In this document: positions 36,341 through 45,514 of the stretch, one piece after another
Position numbering within the stretch: the first letter of the stretch is position 1
How the letters are laid out: the number at the start of each line of letters is the position of its first letter
Source of the DNA: Agarivorans sp050870875
GTDB lineage: Bacteria; Pseudomonadota; Gammaproteobacteria; Enterobacterales; Celerinatantimonadaceae
Reading direction: 5' to 3'
Length of the DNA: 64,000 bases
Assembly: GCF_050870875.2 (NCBI RefSeq)
Contig: NZ_CP194041.2
Location: forward strand, 2,356,001-2,420,000
The notes under the pieces: model-generated
The model's database searches: none
Told to the model about the DNA's origin: nothing
The model's input: only the letters and a program-made list of their open reading frames with translations
Position numbers and translations under genes: made by a program

Positions 36341-38035
36341 TTGCTTGGTCGTTTATTGCCGATAATTGTTGTGATGATTGCCTTTTCGGTAAAAGCGCTA
36401 GACTTTGACTATCAAGGACTCGATGGTTCACTGAAAGACAATGTGAAGGTTTACCTTGAGGCGCAAACTTTCCCCGAGAATAGTAGTGATCGACGCATCA
36501 TCAGCGCCAGTACTGAACAAACTAGAAATGCTTTACGTGCTTTAGGTTATTACCAAAGTAAAATTTTGGTAAGCCGAACCGATGAGGGGCGATTTTTGGT
36601 GGCGGTAGAGGTGGGAAAACCGTTGCTGGTCAATCAATTGAACATTAATTTAACTGGTGCTGCAACGCGAGATAGTCGTTTTAAAAAAGTAATTGTAAAC
36701 AGTGGATTGGTAAAGGGGCTGTCGTTTTCTCATGTTGCTTACGATAACTTGAAAGCAGAGTTAAATCGTCTGGCTTCTCGTTATGGCTATTTTGATGCGG
36801 CTTATAGCCAGGCTGAGATTAAAATTAGTATCAAGCAGAATACTGCCGATATTTTTCTGAGTTACGACTCTGGTCCGCGTTACCATTTTGGCGATATTAT
36901 TTTTTCCAATCCTGATTTACCTCAGCAAATGTTTGCCAATCTTGCTGATTTTAAGCAAGAGGATAAATATGATGCAAAAAAGGTGGGCCAATTTAATCAG
37001 CGTTTAGGGGAAACTGACTATTTTCAGCTGATTTCGGTGCGACCGGATCTGGATAATCGTCATGATCAACAGATTGATCTGTTGGTTGACTTGGGCTTGA
37101 AGCCCAGAGACTCTATTGAAGTGGGAGGCGGGATCACCACCGACATAGGACCTCGAGTTCGTTTGAAATGGAATCGACCTTGGGTCAATGACAAGGGCCA
37201 TAGTCTTAGCTTTGAGCTGGAAGCTGCCCAACCGAAGCAGAGTGCATTGTTTGTTTACCGTATTCCTATGAACAATCCGGTGGATGATTATCTCGATATC
37301 CAAGCGGGATATCTGCTTGAAAAAACCAATGATACTGAGAGTGACAAGATTGTGATTTCTACCACCCGCCAATGGAGTTGGGATAATGGTTGGACTCCGT
37401 CGGTTTTTGTAAAATGGCAACATGAAGAATATGTACAGGCCAATCAACAATCGGTTAGTAATTTGGTATTACCTGGGGTTAATTGGGCTAGGCTGCGCAC
37501 TCGAGGCGGTCTTGACCCTTATTGGGGAGATAATCTACAAGCCAGTATTGAAGTTGGACACCCTTACTGGGGTTCTGATGTTGAGTTGCTGCGGTATACC
37601 TCGTTAGCCAAATGGTTACGCGCATATCAAAAGCATCGTTTGTTATTGCGTGTGGATTTAGGTGGGGTGTTAGTCGACAACCTCAGTGACGTTCCAGCCT
37701 CGATGCGCTTTTTTGCCGGTGGAGACCAAAGTATCCGTGGTTATGATTACAAAACCATTTCGCCTACAAATAACCAAGGCCAGTTGATTGGGGGAAAATA
37801 CCTAGTCACTGGTAGTGCTGAATACAATTACCAATTTGCCAAGAATTGGCGAGTCGCCACTTTTGTTGACGCAGGTACCGCAACGAATGACTTTTCTGAG
37901 CCAACATCTGTTGGGGTTGGCATGGGGATCCGCTGGATCACTTTAATCGGTCCTTTACGTGTCGATATCGCTAAGGGTTTGCAAAATGAATCCGATCCCT
38001 GGAGATTGCATTTCTCTATAGGTCCCGATTTATGA
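36341..38035 (+). CDS. tamA: Outer-membrane translocation and assembly protein TamA
   Basis: Omp85-family barrel that, with TamB, helps assemble outer-membrane proteins and move lipids to the outer membrane. 564 residues (E. coli 577): signal peptide (about 1-19, cut after VKA), three POTRA domains (about 20-260), then a 16-strand barrel with the conserved GGDQSIRGYDY loop near residue 463. The start is a TTG at 36341. It is supported by AAGGA eight bases upstream and by the signal peptide that begins there; the nearest ATG (36333) is in another frame. Its stop overlaps tamB by four bases. Confidence 0.95.
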   Translation: MLGRLLPIIVVMIAFSVKALDFDYQGLDGSLKDNVKVYLEAQTFPENSSDRRIISASTEQTRNALRALGYYQSKILVSRTDEGRFLVAVEVGKPLLVNQLNINLTGAATRDSRFKKVIVNSGLVKGLSFSHVAYDNLKAELNRLASRYGYFDAAYSQAEIKISIKQNTADIFLSYDSGPRYHFGDIIFSNPDLPQQMFANLADFKQEDKYDAKKVGQFNQRLGETDYFQLISVRPDLDNRHDQQIDLLVDLGLKPRDSIEVGGGITTDIGPRVRLKWNRPWVNDKGHSLSFELEAAQPKQSALFVYRIPMNNPVDDYLDIQAGYLLEKTNDTESDKIVISTTRQWSWDNGWTPSVFVKWQHEEYVQANQQSVSNLVLPGVNWARLRTRGGLDPYWGDNLQASIEVGHPYWGSDVELLRYTSLAKWLRAYQKHRLLLRVDLGGVLVDNLSDVPASMRFFAGGDQSIRGYDYKTISPTNNQGQLIGGKYLVTGSAEYNYQFAKNWRVATFVDAGTATNDFSEPTSVGVGMGIRWITLIGPLRVDIAKGLQNESDPWRLHFSIGPDL

Positions 38036-41000
38036 TCTTTAAATGTATTAAGTTTGTGGTCATCGCCGTGAGTGCGGTGCTTTTTAGTTTGATTATTGCG
38101 CTATCATTTAGTCCAAGTACCGAGTGGTTGTTAGTGCAAGTGTCGAAGGCCGTCGATGGTTTAACGATCCTTCAGCCTCAGGGCAATTTCTATCAAGGTA
38201 TTCAAGCTCGGCAAGTGGTTTGGCAGCAACCAGGTTTGACTGTACAGTTAAACCAGCTCAAGCTTGGCTTTGATTGGGTGTGCATTAGTCAAACCCAGCT
38301 CTGTATCGATCACTTGGATACAAGCCGTATTAGGCTTGATCTTGATTCCGAGGTGATGGCGGCTAGCGTGTCGACCACTGAGCCTGCACCAAGCACTTCG
38401 CCAATATGGACGCCGCCAGTTCCTTTTGTTTTACAGCGATTGAATGCAGGAGATGCCTTACTCAATCTAGACGGGGTCGCGCTTAGCTGGCATCAGTTGG
38501 ATTTGCGGGCAAACTGGCAGCACCAGACGATCGAGCTTGAGCAATTATTGCTAGAGCAATGGGCAGTCGTTCTGCCAGAATCTCAGCTTAATACTACTTC
38601 AATTCAGCCAAATAGCTCGCCGCTCCCCGATACATTGACAATATCATTACCCGATATTAGCCCGCCTTATCAGGTGAATGTGAAGCAACTTCGTTTTAGT
38701 CAGGGGCGGGTCAATGACGGTCAGAATGACTACCTGTTTCCTGAGTTGACACTCGCCGCGACAGTCGGTTTTTCATCGGTAGATATTCAGGCGCTGCACT
38801 TACTTAGCCCTTGGGGCGAGTTAGACCTGAGTGGTCGTCAGGGTTTTCAAGCGAGTTTTGCTTCACAATTAATCGGCTCTTGGAAGATGCAAGTAGAGCA
38901 GCAACCACTTGACATCGAATTTTCGTTACACGGCGACGGTACTGATTTAGTCAGCGATATTCACAGTCGTGGTTGGTTGGCCGCAGAGCTACAGTTACAG
39001 AGCGCTTGGCTTAAGCCAAATATTCCTTTCCAATTAGACGCCAAGTTGCAACAGAAATTTCCATTATTGTCCGAGCAACTTTCACTGGCCAGTTTCAAGC
39101 TTCATGCCGAAGGCGGACTCAAGCAGTATCATTTACAATGGCAAAGTGAGCTTTCGGGTTTACAGGACTTGTGGCTAAACGGGAAAGTGACAGGAAATTT
39201 GAGCCAAATAGACCAATTTTCAATGCTTGGTGAATTGTTGGATGCGCCGCCGGAAAATTCGTCAACAGTGGCGCCAGAATCGACAGCGAAGCCTAAATCT
39301 CTGGGCGGGTTTCAGTTACAAGGTTCGGCATCCTGGCAAGCTCAGTTGCAAGCCAACGTTTCGCTCAATATAGAGCAATTAGCGCTTCATCATTGGTTGG
39401 CCCTAAGTGAAGAGTTTGCATTACCTAAAATAGATGGCAAGCTCAACGCGCAGCTCAGTGAGCAACAATGGCAAGTCTCTCAAGCCGATTTTACTGGCCT
39501 TTGGTTTGAGCTACCATTAAGCGCATCATTAACGGCTGAGGGAAACCTGAAGGGGCAAACTAACCAAGGCCATTTAGACTTGCGTTTAGGCCACAGTCAA
39601 TTACTTGCCGACGCAAATCTTGTCGGTGATAAACTACGCTTGAACAGTACTCTAGATACTCCCCAGTTGGCAGAACTGCCTTGGTTGAGTGGGGGGCGCG
39701 CAGGCCTAAATTTAAAACTGAAAGGGCCGCTTAATCAGCCTTTCATCGATTGGTCCTTGCAAGCCGATGATATTGAAACTAAGCAGCTTGGTCTCGATTC
39801 ACTCAGTAGTAAAGGTCAGTTGAATTTAGACTCGGGTTTGACGGGAAAATTTGGTTTGAATTTGTCCCGATTGACGTTAGCAGAGCAGGTAATTGACAAT
39901 GCCAGTATCAACTATAGTAGTGACAAAAGTCATCAGCAGTTAGCCCTTAAGCTTGAGCAAGTTGCTCGTAAATTAAGTATGTTATTGCAGGGTCAAGGAG
40001 ATTTGCAGCAATGGAATGGGCAAGTCAGTGATGCTGATATAGAAGCGGAGCTGGGGACTTGGTCTTTGTCTCAGCCGATTGATTTAACCTTGGTTGAGGG
40101 AATAGCCACCGTTGGTGCTCATTGCTGGAGTAAGCGACCGAGCCAGTTGTGTTTGAACGCGCCCTTAAGCAGTGATGGGAATAGTACACTCGATTTAAGT
40201 ATTGAACAGTTCGATTTTGCCAGCCTTAAATTGTTTATGCCGGAAGGACTAGCATTAGAAGGCCGCGCCTCCTTGCACCTCGATTCTAGCTTGAATCGAT
40301 GGCGACCAAAAAAAGGGAAACTTAAGCTCAAATTTTCACCGGGTCGCATGCTACGGCATCAAGAAAATGAAAATTTAAGTTTGGCGTATCAACAACTGGA
40401 TCTGAGCGCGGATCTCGAAAACCAGCGCTTACGTTGGCAAGCACGCTTGTCATCGGAGCAATTAGGAACGATTCGCTCTCAGGGGAATGCCGATTTGCTA
40501 CGTGATGGTGAGCTTGCAGCCGAGCTTCGCTTAGAAGATCTGCAGCTATCTCCCTTGTTACCTTTTGTTGAAGCGTTGAATCATTTGTCAGGCCAGGTGA
40601 ATGGAACTGTGAGCGTCGCGGGCAAACTTAAATCACCGAAGTTGCAGGGAGAAATTAATCTTGTCGAGGGAGTACTCAGTGGCCCCGATATTCCTTTAAC
40701 GATAGAGCAGCTGCAAAGTCGTCTGATTTTTAATAATCAAACGGCAAGTTTAAATGGCAGTTTTCGTAGCGACGGCCGAGATGCAACTTGGCAAGGTCAA
40801 TTTACATGGCCAAATGACAAATTACTCGGAGACATCGACTTTACCGCCGATAAACTGTTAGTCAATGTTGATCCTTATGCAAACCTTGTTGTTTCGCCAA
40901 ATATAACGGTGGCCATTAGCGATAGTTTGATAGCCGTTGGTGGCACGGTTAGGGCGGATGAAGGCGAAATAAAAGTGAAGTCTTTACCTGAATCAGCGGT

Positions 41001-41772
41001 AACTGAGTCAAGTGATGCGATTGTGATGGAAGAGCAGAGTGAGACTCCGACCACCAAGCATACCTCTTTGGATGTGACGGTTACCTTGTCCGATAGTTTG
41101 AGTTTACAAGCCCTTGGATTAGATACTCGCTTGCAGGGGCAGTTAAATTTGAAACAACAGCCCACAGAGCCTTTGATTGCAAATGGACGGATCGAACTCG
41201 TTGACGGTAAGTTTATGGCTTATGGTCAAAACCTCATCATAGAGAAGGGGTGGTTAATGTTCACCGGGCCTTTAGATCAACCTTACTTAGATTTTCAAGC
41301 TATTCGAAATCCCGCCACAATTTCGGACGATGTTACGGTGGGCGTCAAGGTTGTTGGTTTGGCCGATGCGCCTCAAGTCAACTTATACTCTGATCCTGCG
41401 ATGTCGCAGAATGAAATGTTGTCATATTTGTTACGTGGACGTGCGTTAGGCGATAACGAACAAGATAGTAATGCTCTCTCTGCAATGCTGTTGAGCGCTG
41501 GTGTTAATCGTGCTGGTGGTTTGGTTGGCAATGTTGGGAATACTCTGGGGGTTAAAGATTTGTCCTTAGCGACAGCAGGCTCTGGTAGCGCAACTCAGGT
41601 TGAGGTGAGCGCATATATCTTACCCGGAGTGCAGGTGCGTTATGGGATGGGAGTATTTGATCCGGTGAATGAGTTGACCGTGAAGTATGAGCTATTACCG
41701 AAGTTGTTTATTGAAGCCTTCTCTGGCCTAAATAGTGCCTTGGACATCTATTATGAGTTTCATTTGGAGTAA
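38032..41772 (+). CDS. tamB: Translocation and assembly module subunit TamB
   Basis: Large inner-membrane-anchored AsmA/VPS13-like protein that spans the periplasm as a long beta groove and contacts TamA. 1,246 residues (E. coli 1,259). One N-terminal signal-anchor (about 5-28), then repetitive beta structure, and the conserved C-terminal DUF490 region (about 920-1246) with LRGRALGDNEQDSNALSAML. A Ser/Thr/Pro-rich stretch interrupts it at about 110-130. ATG overlaps the tamA stop (ATGA), so translation is coupled. Confidence 0.95.
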   Translation: MIFKCIKFVVIAVSAVLFSLIIALSFSPSTEWLLVQVSKAVDGLTILQPQGNFYQGIQARQVVWQQPGLTVQLNQLKLGFDWVCISQTQLCIDHLDTSRIRLDLDSEVMAASVSTTEPAPSTSPIWTPPVPFVLQRLNAGDALLNLDGVALSWHQLDLRANWQHQTIELEQLLLEQWAVVLPESQLNTTSIQPNSSPLPDTLTISLPDISPPYQVNVKQLRFSQGRVNDGQNDYLFPELTLAATVGFSSVDIQALHLLSPWGELDLSGRQGFQASFASQLIGSWKMQVEQQPLDIEFSLHGDGTDLVSDIHSRGWLAAELQLQSAWLKPNIPFQLDAKLQQKFPLLSEQLSLASFKLHAEGGLKQYHLQWQSELSGLQDLWLNGKVTGNLSQIDQFSMLGELLDAPPENSSTVAPESTAKPKSLGGFQLQGSASWQAQLQANVSLNIEQLALHHWLALSEEFALPKIDGKLNAQLSEQQWQVSQADFTGLWFELPLSASLTAEGNLKGQTNQGHLDLRLGHSQLLADANLVGDKLRLNSTLDTPQLAELPWLSGGRAGLNLKLKGPLNQPFIDWSLQADDIETKQLGLDSLSSKGQLNLDSGLTGKFGLNLSRLTLAEQVIDNASINYSSDKSHQQLALKLEQVARKLSMLLQGQGDLQQWNGQVSDADIEAELGTWSLSQPIDLTLVEGIATVGAHCWSKRPSQLCLNAPLSSDGNSTLDLSIEQFDFASLKLFMPEGLALEGRASLHLDSSLNRWRPKKGKLKLKFSPGRMLRHQENENLSLAYQQLDLSADLENQRLRWQARLSSEQLGTIRSQGNADLLRDGELAAELRLEDLQLSPLLPFVEALNHLSGQVNGTVSVAGKLKSPKLQGEINLVEGVLSGPDIPLTIEQLQSRLIFNNQTASLNGSFRSDGRDATWQGQFTWPNDKLLGDIDFTADKLLVNVDPYANLVVSPNITVAISDSLIAVGGTVRADEGEIKVKSLPESAVTESSDAIVMEEQSETPTTKHTSLDVTVTLSDSLSLQALGLDTRLQGQLNLKQQPTEPLIANGRIELVDGKFMAYGQNLIIEKGWLMFTGPLDQPYLDFQAIRNPATISDDVTVGVKVVGLADAPQVNLYSDPAMSQNEMLSYLLRGRALGDNEQDSNALSAMLLSAGVNRAGGLVGNVGNTLGVKDLSLATAGSGSATQVEVSAYILPGVQVRYGMGVFDPVNELTVKYELLPKLFIEAFSGLNSALDIYYEFHLE

Positions 41773-41784
41773 AAAACAAACGGG

Positions 41785-41818
41785 ATCCAAGCCAATATAA
41801 ATAGATATTGGCTTGGAT
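41785..41818. terminator. Two-way terminator between tamB and ybbN
   Basis: ATCCAAGCCAATAT (41785-41798), a 6-base loop, and its exact inverse at 41805-41818. It sits between convergent genes. The minus-strand side is followed after a few bases by GTTTGTTTTTT. Confidence 0.75.
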
Positions 41819-41829
41819 TACAGAGCTGT

Positions 41830-42687
41830 CTAGTAGAGTAGGCTAAAGTACTTACGTCTAAATTGAGAGGCCAGAGGATCACCATTTAAGGTCGCCAAAA
41901 TATCTAAAAAGTTCTTTTTGATCTGACCATCGAGACTTTCTAGGTTTTTTTGTAATATGCTAAACAATAATTCTAAGGCCTCTTGGTTACGCCCTGCTTG
42001 TGAATATTGAATTGCTAAGTTTAAGCGGATCTGTTCATTATCTTCAGGGCTGTTTATTTTCGCTTCCAAGGCCTTTATTTCGGGGCTGTCGGCAGCTGCT
42101 TGCAATAATTCCAATTGGCTTTTTAAAGCGTGATAATCGGCTTGTTGCTCTTCTAAAGGCAAACCATTTAATAGTCCTTCGGCTTCTTCTGTCTGCTGAT
42201 TATTTAACAAGGCTTGGATCAATACTAAGATGATGTCGTTGCGTTGCGGAGCAAGTTGATGCGCTTGACGAATCTGCATTAAAGCTTCGACGGGTTGTTC
42301 TTCTGCTAACAGAGCCTTTGCCTTATTGAACAGTTGTTCTTCAGGGGGAGGCAGATAACGACCAATGGTTTCACTAATCACTTCAGGGGCGGGGATCTCA
42401 GCGAAACCGTCCACTGGGCGTCCTTCTTTTAAAATAACCACAGCGGGTGCTTGAGTCACCCCCAGCTGTTGAGCCAATTGGGCTAATTCATCCATGTTCA
42501 AGCGCGCCAAAATAAAGCTAGCGTCGCTTTGTTGGTGAATATTTTGTAATAATTGGAATAGTGCTTCACATTGAGGACTAGCGGGTGACCAAAAATGAAC
42601 CACCACGGCTTGATTGAATGACCCTTCTATTAATACTTGTTGGGCGTTTTCGAAACTAATATCGATAACAGATGTACTCGGCTGCAT
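41830..42687 (-). CDS. ybbN: Thioredoxin-like co-chaperone YbbN (CnoX)
   Basis: 285 residues, the same layout as E. coli CnoX: thioredoxin fold (about 5-110) followed by TPR helices (about 120-285). The active-site position reads SPQC where thioredoxin has CGPC, so only the second cysteine remains, as in E. coli (SQHC). In E. coli it holds clients under oxidative stress and hands them to GroEL. It is divergent from the two-receiver gene. Confidence 0.93.
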   Translation of the reverse strand: MQPSTSVIDISFENAQQVLIEGSFNQAVVVHFWSPASPQCEALFQLLQNIHQQSDASFILARLNMDELAQLAQQLGVTQAPAVVILKEGRPVDGFAEIPAPEVISETIGRYLPPPEEQLFNKAKALLAEEQPVEALMQIRQAHQLAPQRNDIILVLIQALLNNQQTEEAEGLLNGLPLEEQQADYHALKSQLELLQAAADSPEIKALEAKINSPEDNEQIRLNLAIQYSQAGRNQEALELLFSILQKNLESLDGQIKKNFLDILATLNGDPLASQFRRKYFSLLY

Positions 42688-42834
42688 AGTGTTTCCTAAA
42701 ATTTATTTAAGCTTAATTTGGTGATTAATCGCTAGTTTTTCAAGTCAAAGACCAAGATTAGCAAATTAGCGATAATAATGCGGAAATTTAACAGGTAAAC
42801 TAAGCATCAGTTCAATTTATTCTAACAGGACGTT

Positions 42835-43635
42835 ATGGAATCTTTGTCGTTAGGCGATCTTACAATTTTATTGGTCGAGCCATCTAATATGCAGCGCAAT
42901 ATCATACGTACTCGTTTTCACGAAGCGGGCATTGATAACTTTTTAATGGCTGAAAACTGCCAACAAGCGGTGAACTTGGCAATTCAGAGTGCCCCCGACT
43001 TAGTCGTAAGCTCGATGTACTTTATGGATGGCACCGCGACGGATTTAGTGCAACAGTTACGCGCTAACGACTTAAGCCGTGATATCGCCTTTATGTTGAT
43101 TTCGAGTGAAGCCTGCCACCATACCCTAGATGCGATTAAACAGGCTGGGGTGATAGCAATTTTACCGAAGCCTTTTGAATTTACTCATTTGTTAGCCGCA
43201 TTACAGGCGACGATTAGTTACATAGAACCGGATGCTTCTTATCTGGCTAATATTGATTATTCAAGCAAACGAATTTTGGTGGTCGACGATAGCCAAACCG
43301 CGCGGCGGCACATTTCTAAAGTGCTGGAAAACATCGGTATTCGTCAGGTGCTGGTGGCTGAGCACGGACAACAAGCCTTAGCTTTGCTTGAACAGCATCC
43401 AGTTGATTTAGTGATTACTGATTACAATATGCCGGTGATGGATGGGGCGGCTCTAATTGAGTCTTTGCGACAGCATCCAAGGTTTTGTGATATTCCTGCC
43501 TTGATGGTGACATCGGAAAATAATGGCGCGAAGCTTGATGGAGTTCGTCAAAGTGGTGTCTCAGCTTTAGTCGATAAGCCTTTTGATATTGATGTTGTCA
43601 AACAAGTCTTAGCGAGCTTGTTTGACCATCAATAA
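42835..43635 (+). CDS. Tandem receiver protein with one degenerate receiver
   Basis: 266 residues made of two CheY-like receiver domains and no output domain. Receiver 2 (about 146-266) is canonical: DDS at 151-153, phosphoacceptor Asp196 in VITDYNMPVMDG, TSE and KPF. Receiver 1 (about 9-130) keeps the fold and KPF (Lys112) but has EPS in place of the acidic pair and Ser60 at the phospho-Asp position (LVVSSMYFMDG), so it probably cannot be phosphorylated. AGGA precedes the ATG. No histidine kinase is adjacent. Confidence 0.9.
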   Translation: MESLSLGDLTILLVEPSNMQRNIIRTRFHEAGIDNFLMAENCQQAVNLAIQSAPDLVVSSMYFMDGTATDLVQQLRANDLSRDIAFMLISSEACHHTLDAIKQAGVIAILPKPFEFTHLLAALQATISYIEPDASYLANIDYSSKRILVVDDSQTARRHISKVLENIGIRQVLVAEHGQQALALLEQHPVDLVITDYNMPVMDGAALIESLRQHPRFCDIPALMVTSENNGAKLDGVRQSGVSALVDKPFDIDVVKQVLASLFDHQ

Positions 43636-43647
43636 GTGATTCCGCCA

Positions 43648-43932
43648 TTATTCGAAGATCTGATCACCCATTTGATCGATGAAAGTTTTACATTTATGCA
43701 CCGCCAGTTCTGCTGCATCTTCAGCGCTGGCGCAGGTATCGGAGCGAATAAAATGATGTTGTTTTACTTCATCGGCAATGGTTTTGCTAATCATTGCTGA
43801 GACACGATACTGACCATTGGCTGACTGTGGGCAGGCGGCGATAATAAAACCTTTATATTCTTGCTCAGGGTAGCTTTTGGCTGGTGTGGGTGTAGATTCA
43901 AATAATTTTTTAAATGCCGAAAAAATACTCAT
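43648..43932 (-). CDS. HlyU-family (PF10115-type) small protein
   Basis: 94 residues. The core YKGFIIAACPQSANGQYRVSA and the C-terminal FIRSDTCASAEDAAELA match the small HlyU-like family common in marine gammaproteobacteria and alphaproteobacteria. Despite the family name, this is not the winged-helix HlyU of Vibrio, and a transcriptional role is not shown by the sequence. It converges on the two-receiver gene with a 12-bp gap. Confidence 0.75.
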   Translation of the reverse strand: MSIFSAFKKLFESTPTPAKSYPEQEYKGFIIAACPQSANGQYRVSAMISKTIADEVKQHHFIRSDTCASAEDAAELAVHKCKTFIDQMGDQIFE

Positions 43933-44048
43933 CTTAGTGAATTTCCTAAAATTAAACTAAAAATATTAGTGCGACGGCGCGTTTAGCCCTCACCCTAAGG
44001 TATGATGCATGATAACGAGCATCTCATCTTAAGCGCAATGGAATTACC

Positions 44049-45467
44049 GTGATATTAGAGTTTATTTCATCCCAGTTTAGTCAATTTAGCGGTCTATCGA
44101 CCATCTGCCTATTGTTGTTAGTGATTTTGCTTTATATACAAAGGCAGCTTTCTCGACGTTCGATGAAGGAACAATTCGCTGGATTGAAATTACAGCTTGA
44201 GCAAACGAGTGCTCAATTAGTTACCACGGGCCAAGCTTTGGAAGACGCGACTACAAATCTTCATCAGCAACAGTTAAAGAATGCAGCTTGTGAAAATGAA
44301 CTCCATCATTTACGCGAGTTGTCAGAGCAATTTCAGGCTAACCAACAATTGTTACAACGTGAGCAGCAACGCTGTGCGCTGTTGCAACAAAAAGACCTTA
44401 ACTTACAAGACCGGATCCGTTACCTAGAACAGAGCGAAGCTCGAGTGAGTGCTCAGTTTGAGCTGTTAGCTAACAAAATTTTCTCGGAAAAAGGTCAAGA
44501 ATTACAACAACAAAGTAAGCAAAGTATCGAAGCGGTATTGCAACCTTTAAAACAACAGTTAGACGGTTTTAAACAACAAGTTCAAAGCAGTTATGAGAAT
44601 GAAGCCAAACAGCGACATTCACTAAAAGATCAAATCGTCACTTTGCAACAACTCAATCAGCGAATGAGTGATGATGCGGTAAAACTAACTAAAGCACTTA
44701 AAGGCGATAATAAACAGCAAGGGGATTGGGGAGAATTGATCCTCGAGCAAATTTTGCAATCTTCTGGTTTGCGAGAAGGTTATGAGTACCACACTCAAGT
44801 GATGGGGGTAAACCAACACGGGCAGAAAATAAAACCCGATGTTGTGGTTAAATTGCCGAATGACAAAGCGGTGATCGTCGACTCAAAAGTCAACCTTGTG
44901 GACTATGAGCGCTATTTTAATAGTGAAGACAAAGAGCAGCAGCGTAGTGCTTTAAAGGCACATGTTAAAAGCCTACGTCAGCAAATTATTGGTTTAAGTA
45001 AAAAAGATTACCAAACCTTATATCAGCTGAACTCTTTAGATTACGTATTACTATTTGTGCCGATTGAAGGTGCCTACCTTAGCGCGCTGGAGCATGATCC
45101 CCAGTTGATTAAGTTTGCGATTGAAGCCAATATTTTGCTAGTGAGTCCTAGTAGTTTGATGGTTGCCTTGCGAACCATTCAGAATTTATGGCGCAGTGAA
45201 CATCAACAACAGAATGCACAAATCATTGCGCAACGCGCTGGTAAGTTATTTGATAAGTTTGTCGCTTTTACTGAAGATTTAACGACACATGGCCAACAAA
45301 TACAGCGAGCTTCTGATAGCTATCACAGTGCGATGAATAAACTTAGCTCAGGCAAAGGCAACTTGATTAGGCAGGCTCAACAATTGAAAGACTTACAAAT
45401 TAGTTCAAGCAAATCGCTAGCGGATAATTTTTTGGAAAACAATAAATTGTCAGATGAAGGGGCGTGA
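44049..45467 (+). CDS. rmuC: DNA recombination protein RmuC
   Basis: 472 residues (E. coli 475). N-terminal membrane segment (about 17-30), long coiled coil (about 35-210), then the RmuC nuclease-like core with GDWGELILEQIL, PDVVVKLPNDKAVIVDSKV (near 270-290) and FVPIEGAY. RmuC limits inversions at short inverted repeats in E. coli. The start is GTG 44049; an ATG at 44038 in another frame stops after four codons. It converges on malZ. Confidence 0.94.
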   Translation: MILEFISSQFSQFSGLSTICLLLLVILLYIQRQLSRRSMKEQFAGLKLQLEQTSAQLVTTGQALEDATTNLHQQQLKNAACENELHHLRELSEQFQANQQLLQREQQRCALLQQKDLNLQDRIRYLEQSEARVSAQFELLANKIFSEKGQELQQQSKQSIEAVLQPLKQQLDGFKQQVQSSYENEAKQRHSLKDQIVTLQQLNQRMSDDAVKLTKALKGDNKQQGDWGELILEQILQSSGLREGYEYHTQVMGVNQHGQKIKPDVVVKLPNDKAVIVDSKVNLVDYERYFNSEDKEQQRSALKAHVKSLRQQIIGLSKKDYQTLYQLNSLDYVLLFVPIEGAYLSALEHDPQLIKFAIEANILLVSPSSLMVALRTIQNLWRSEHQQQNAQIIAQRAGKLFDKFVAFTEDLTTHGQQIQRASDSYHSAMNKLSSGKGNLIRQAQQLKDLQISSSKSLADNFLENNKLSDEGA

Positions 45468-45471
45468 GGGT

Positions 45472-45502
45472 AGCACTGCCAAGTATTCGTATTGGCAGTG
45501 CT
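45472..45502. terminator. Two-way terminator between rmuC and malZ
   Basis: AGCACTGCCAA (45472-45482), a 9-base loop, TTGGCAGTGCT (45492-45502), between convergent genes. Confidence 0.75.
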
Positions 45503-45514
45503 TTGAATGTTACT

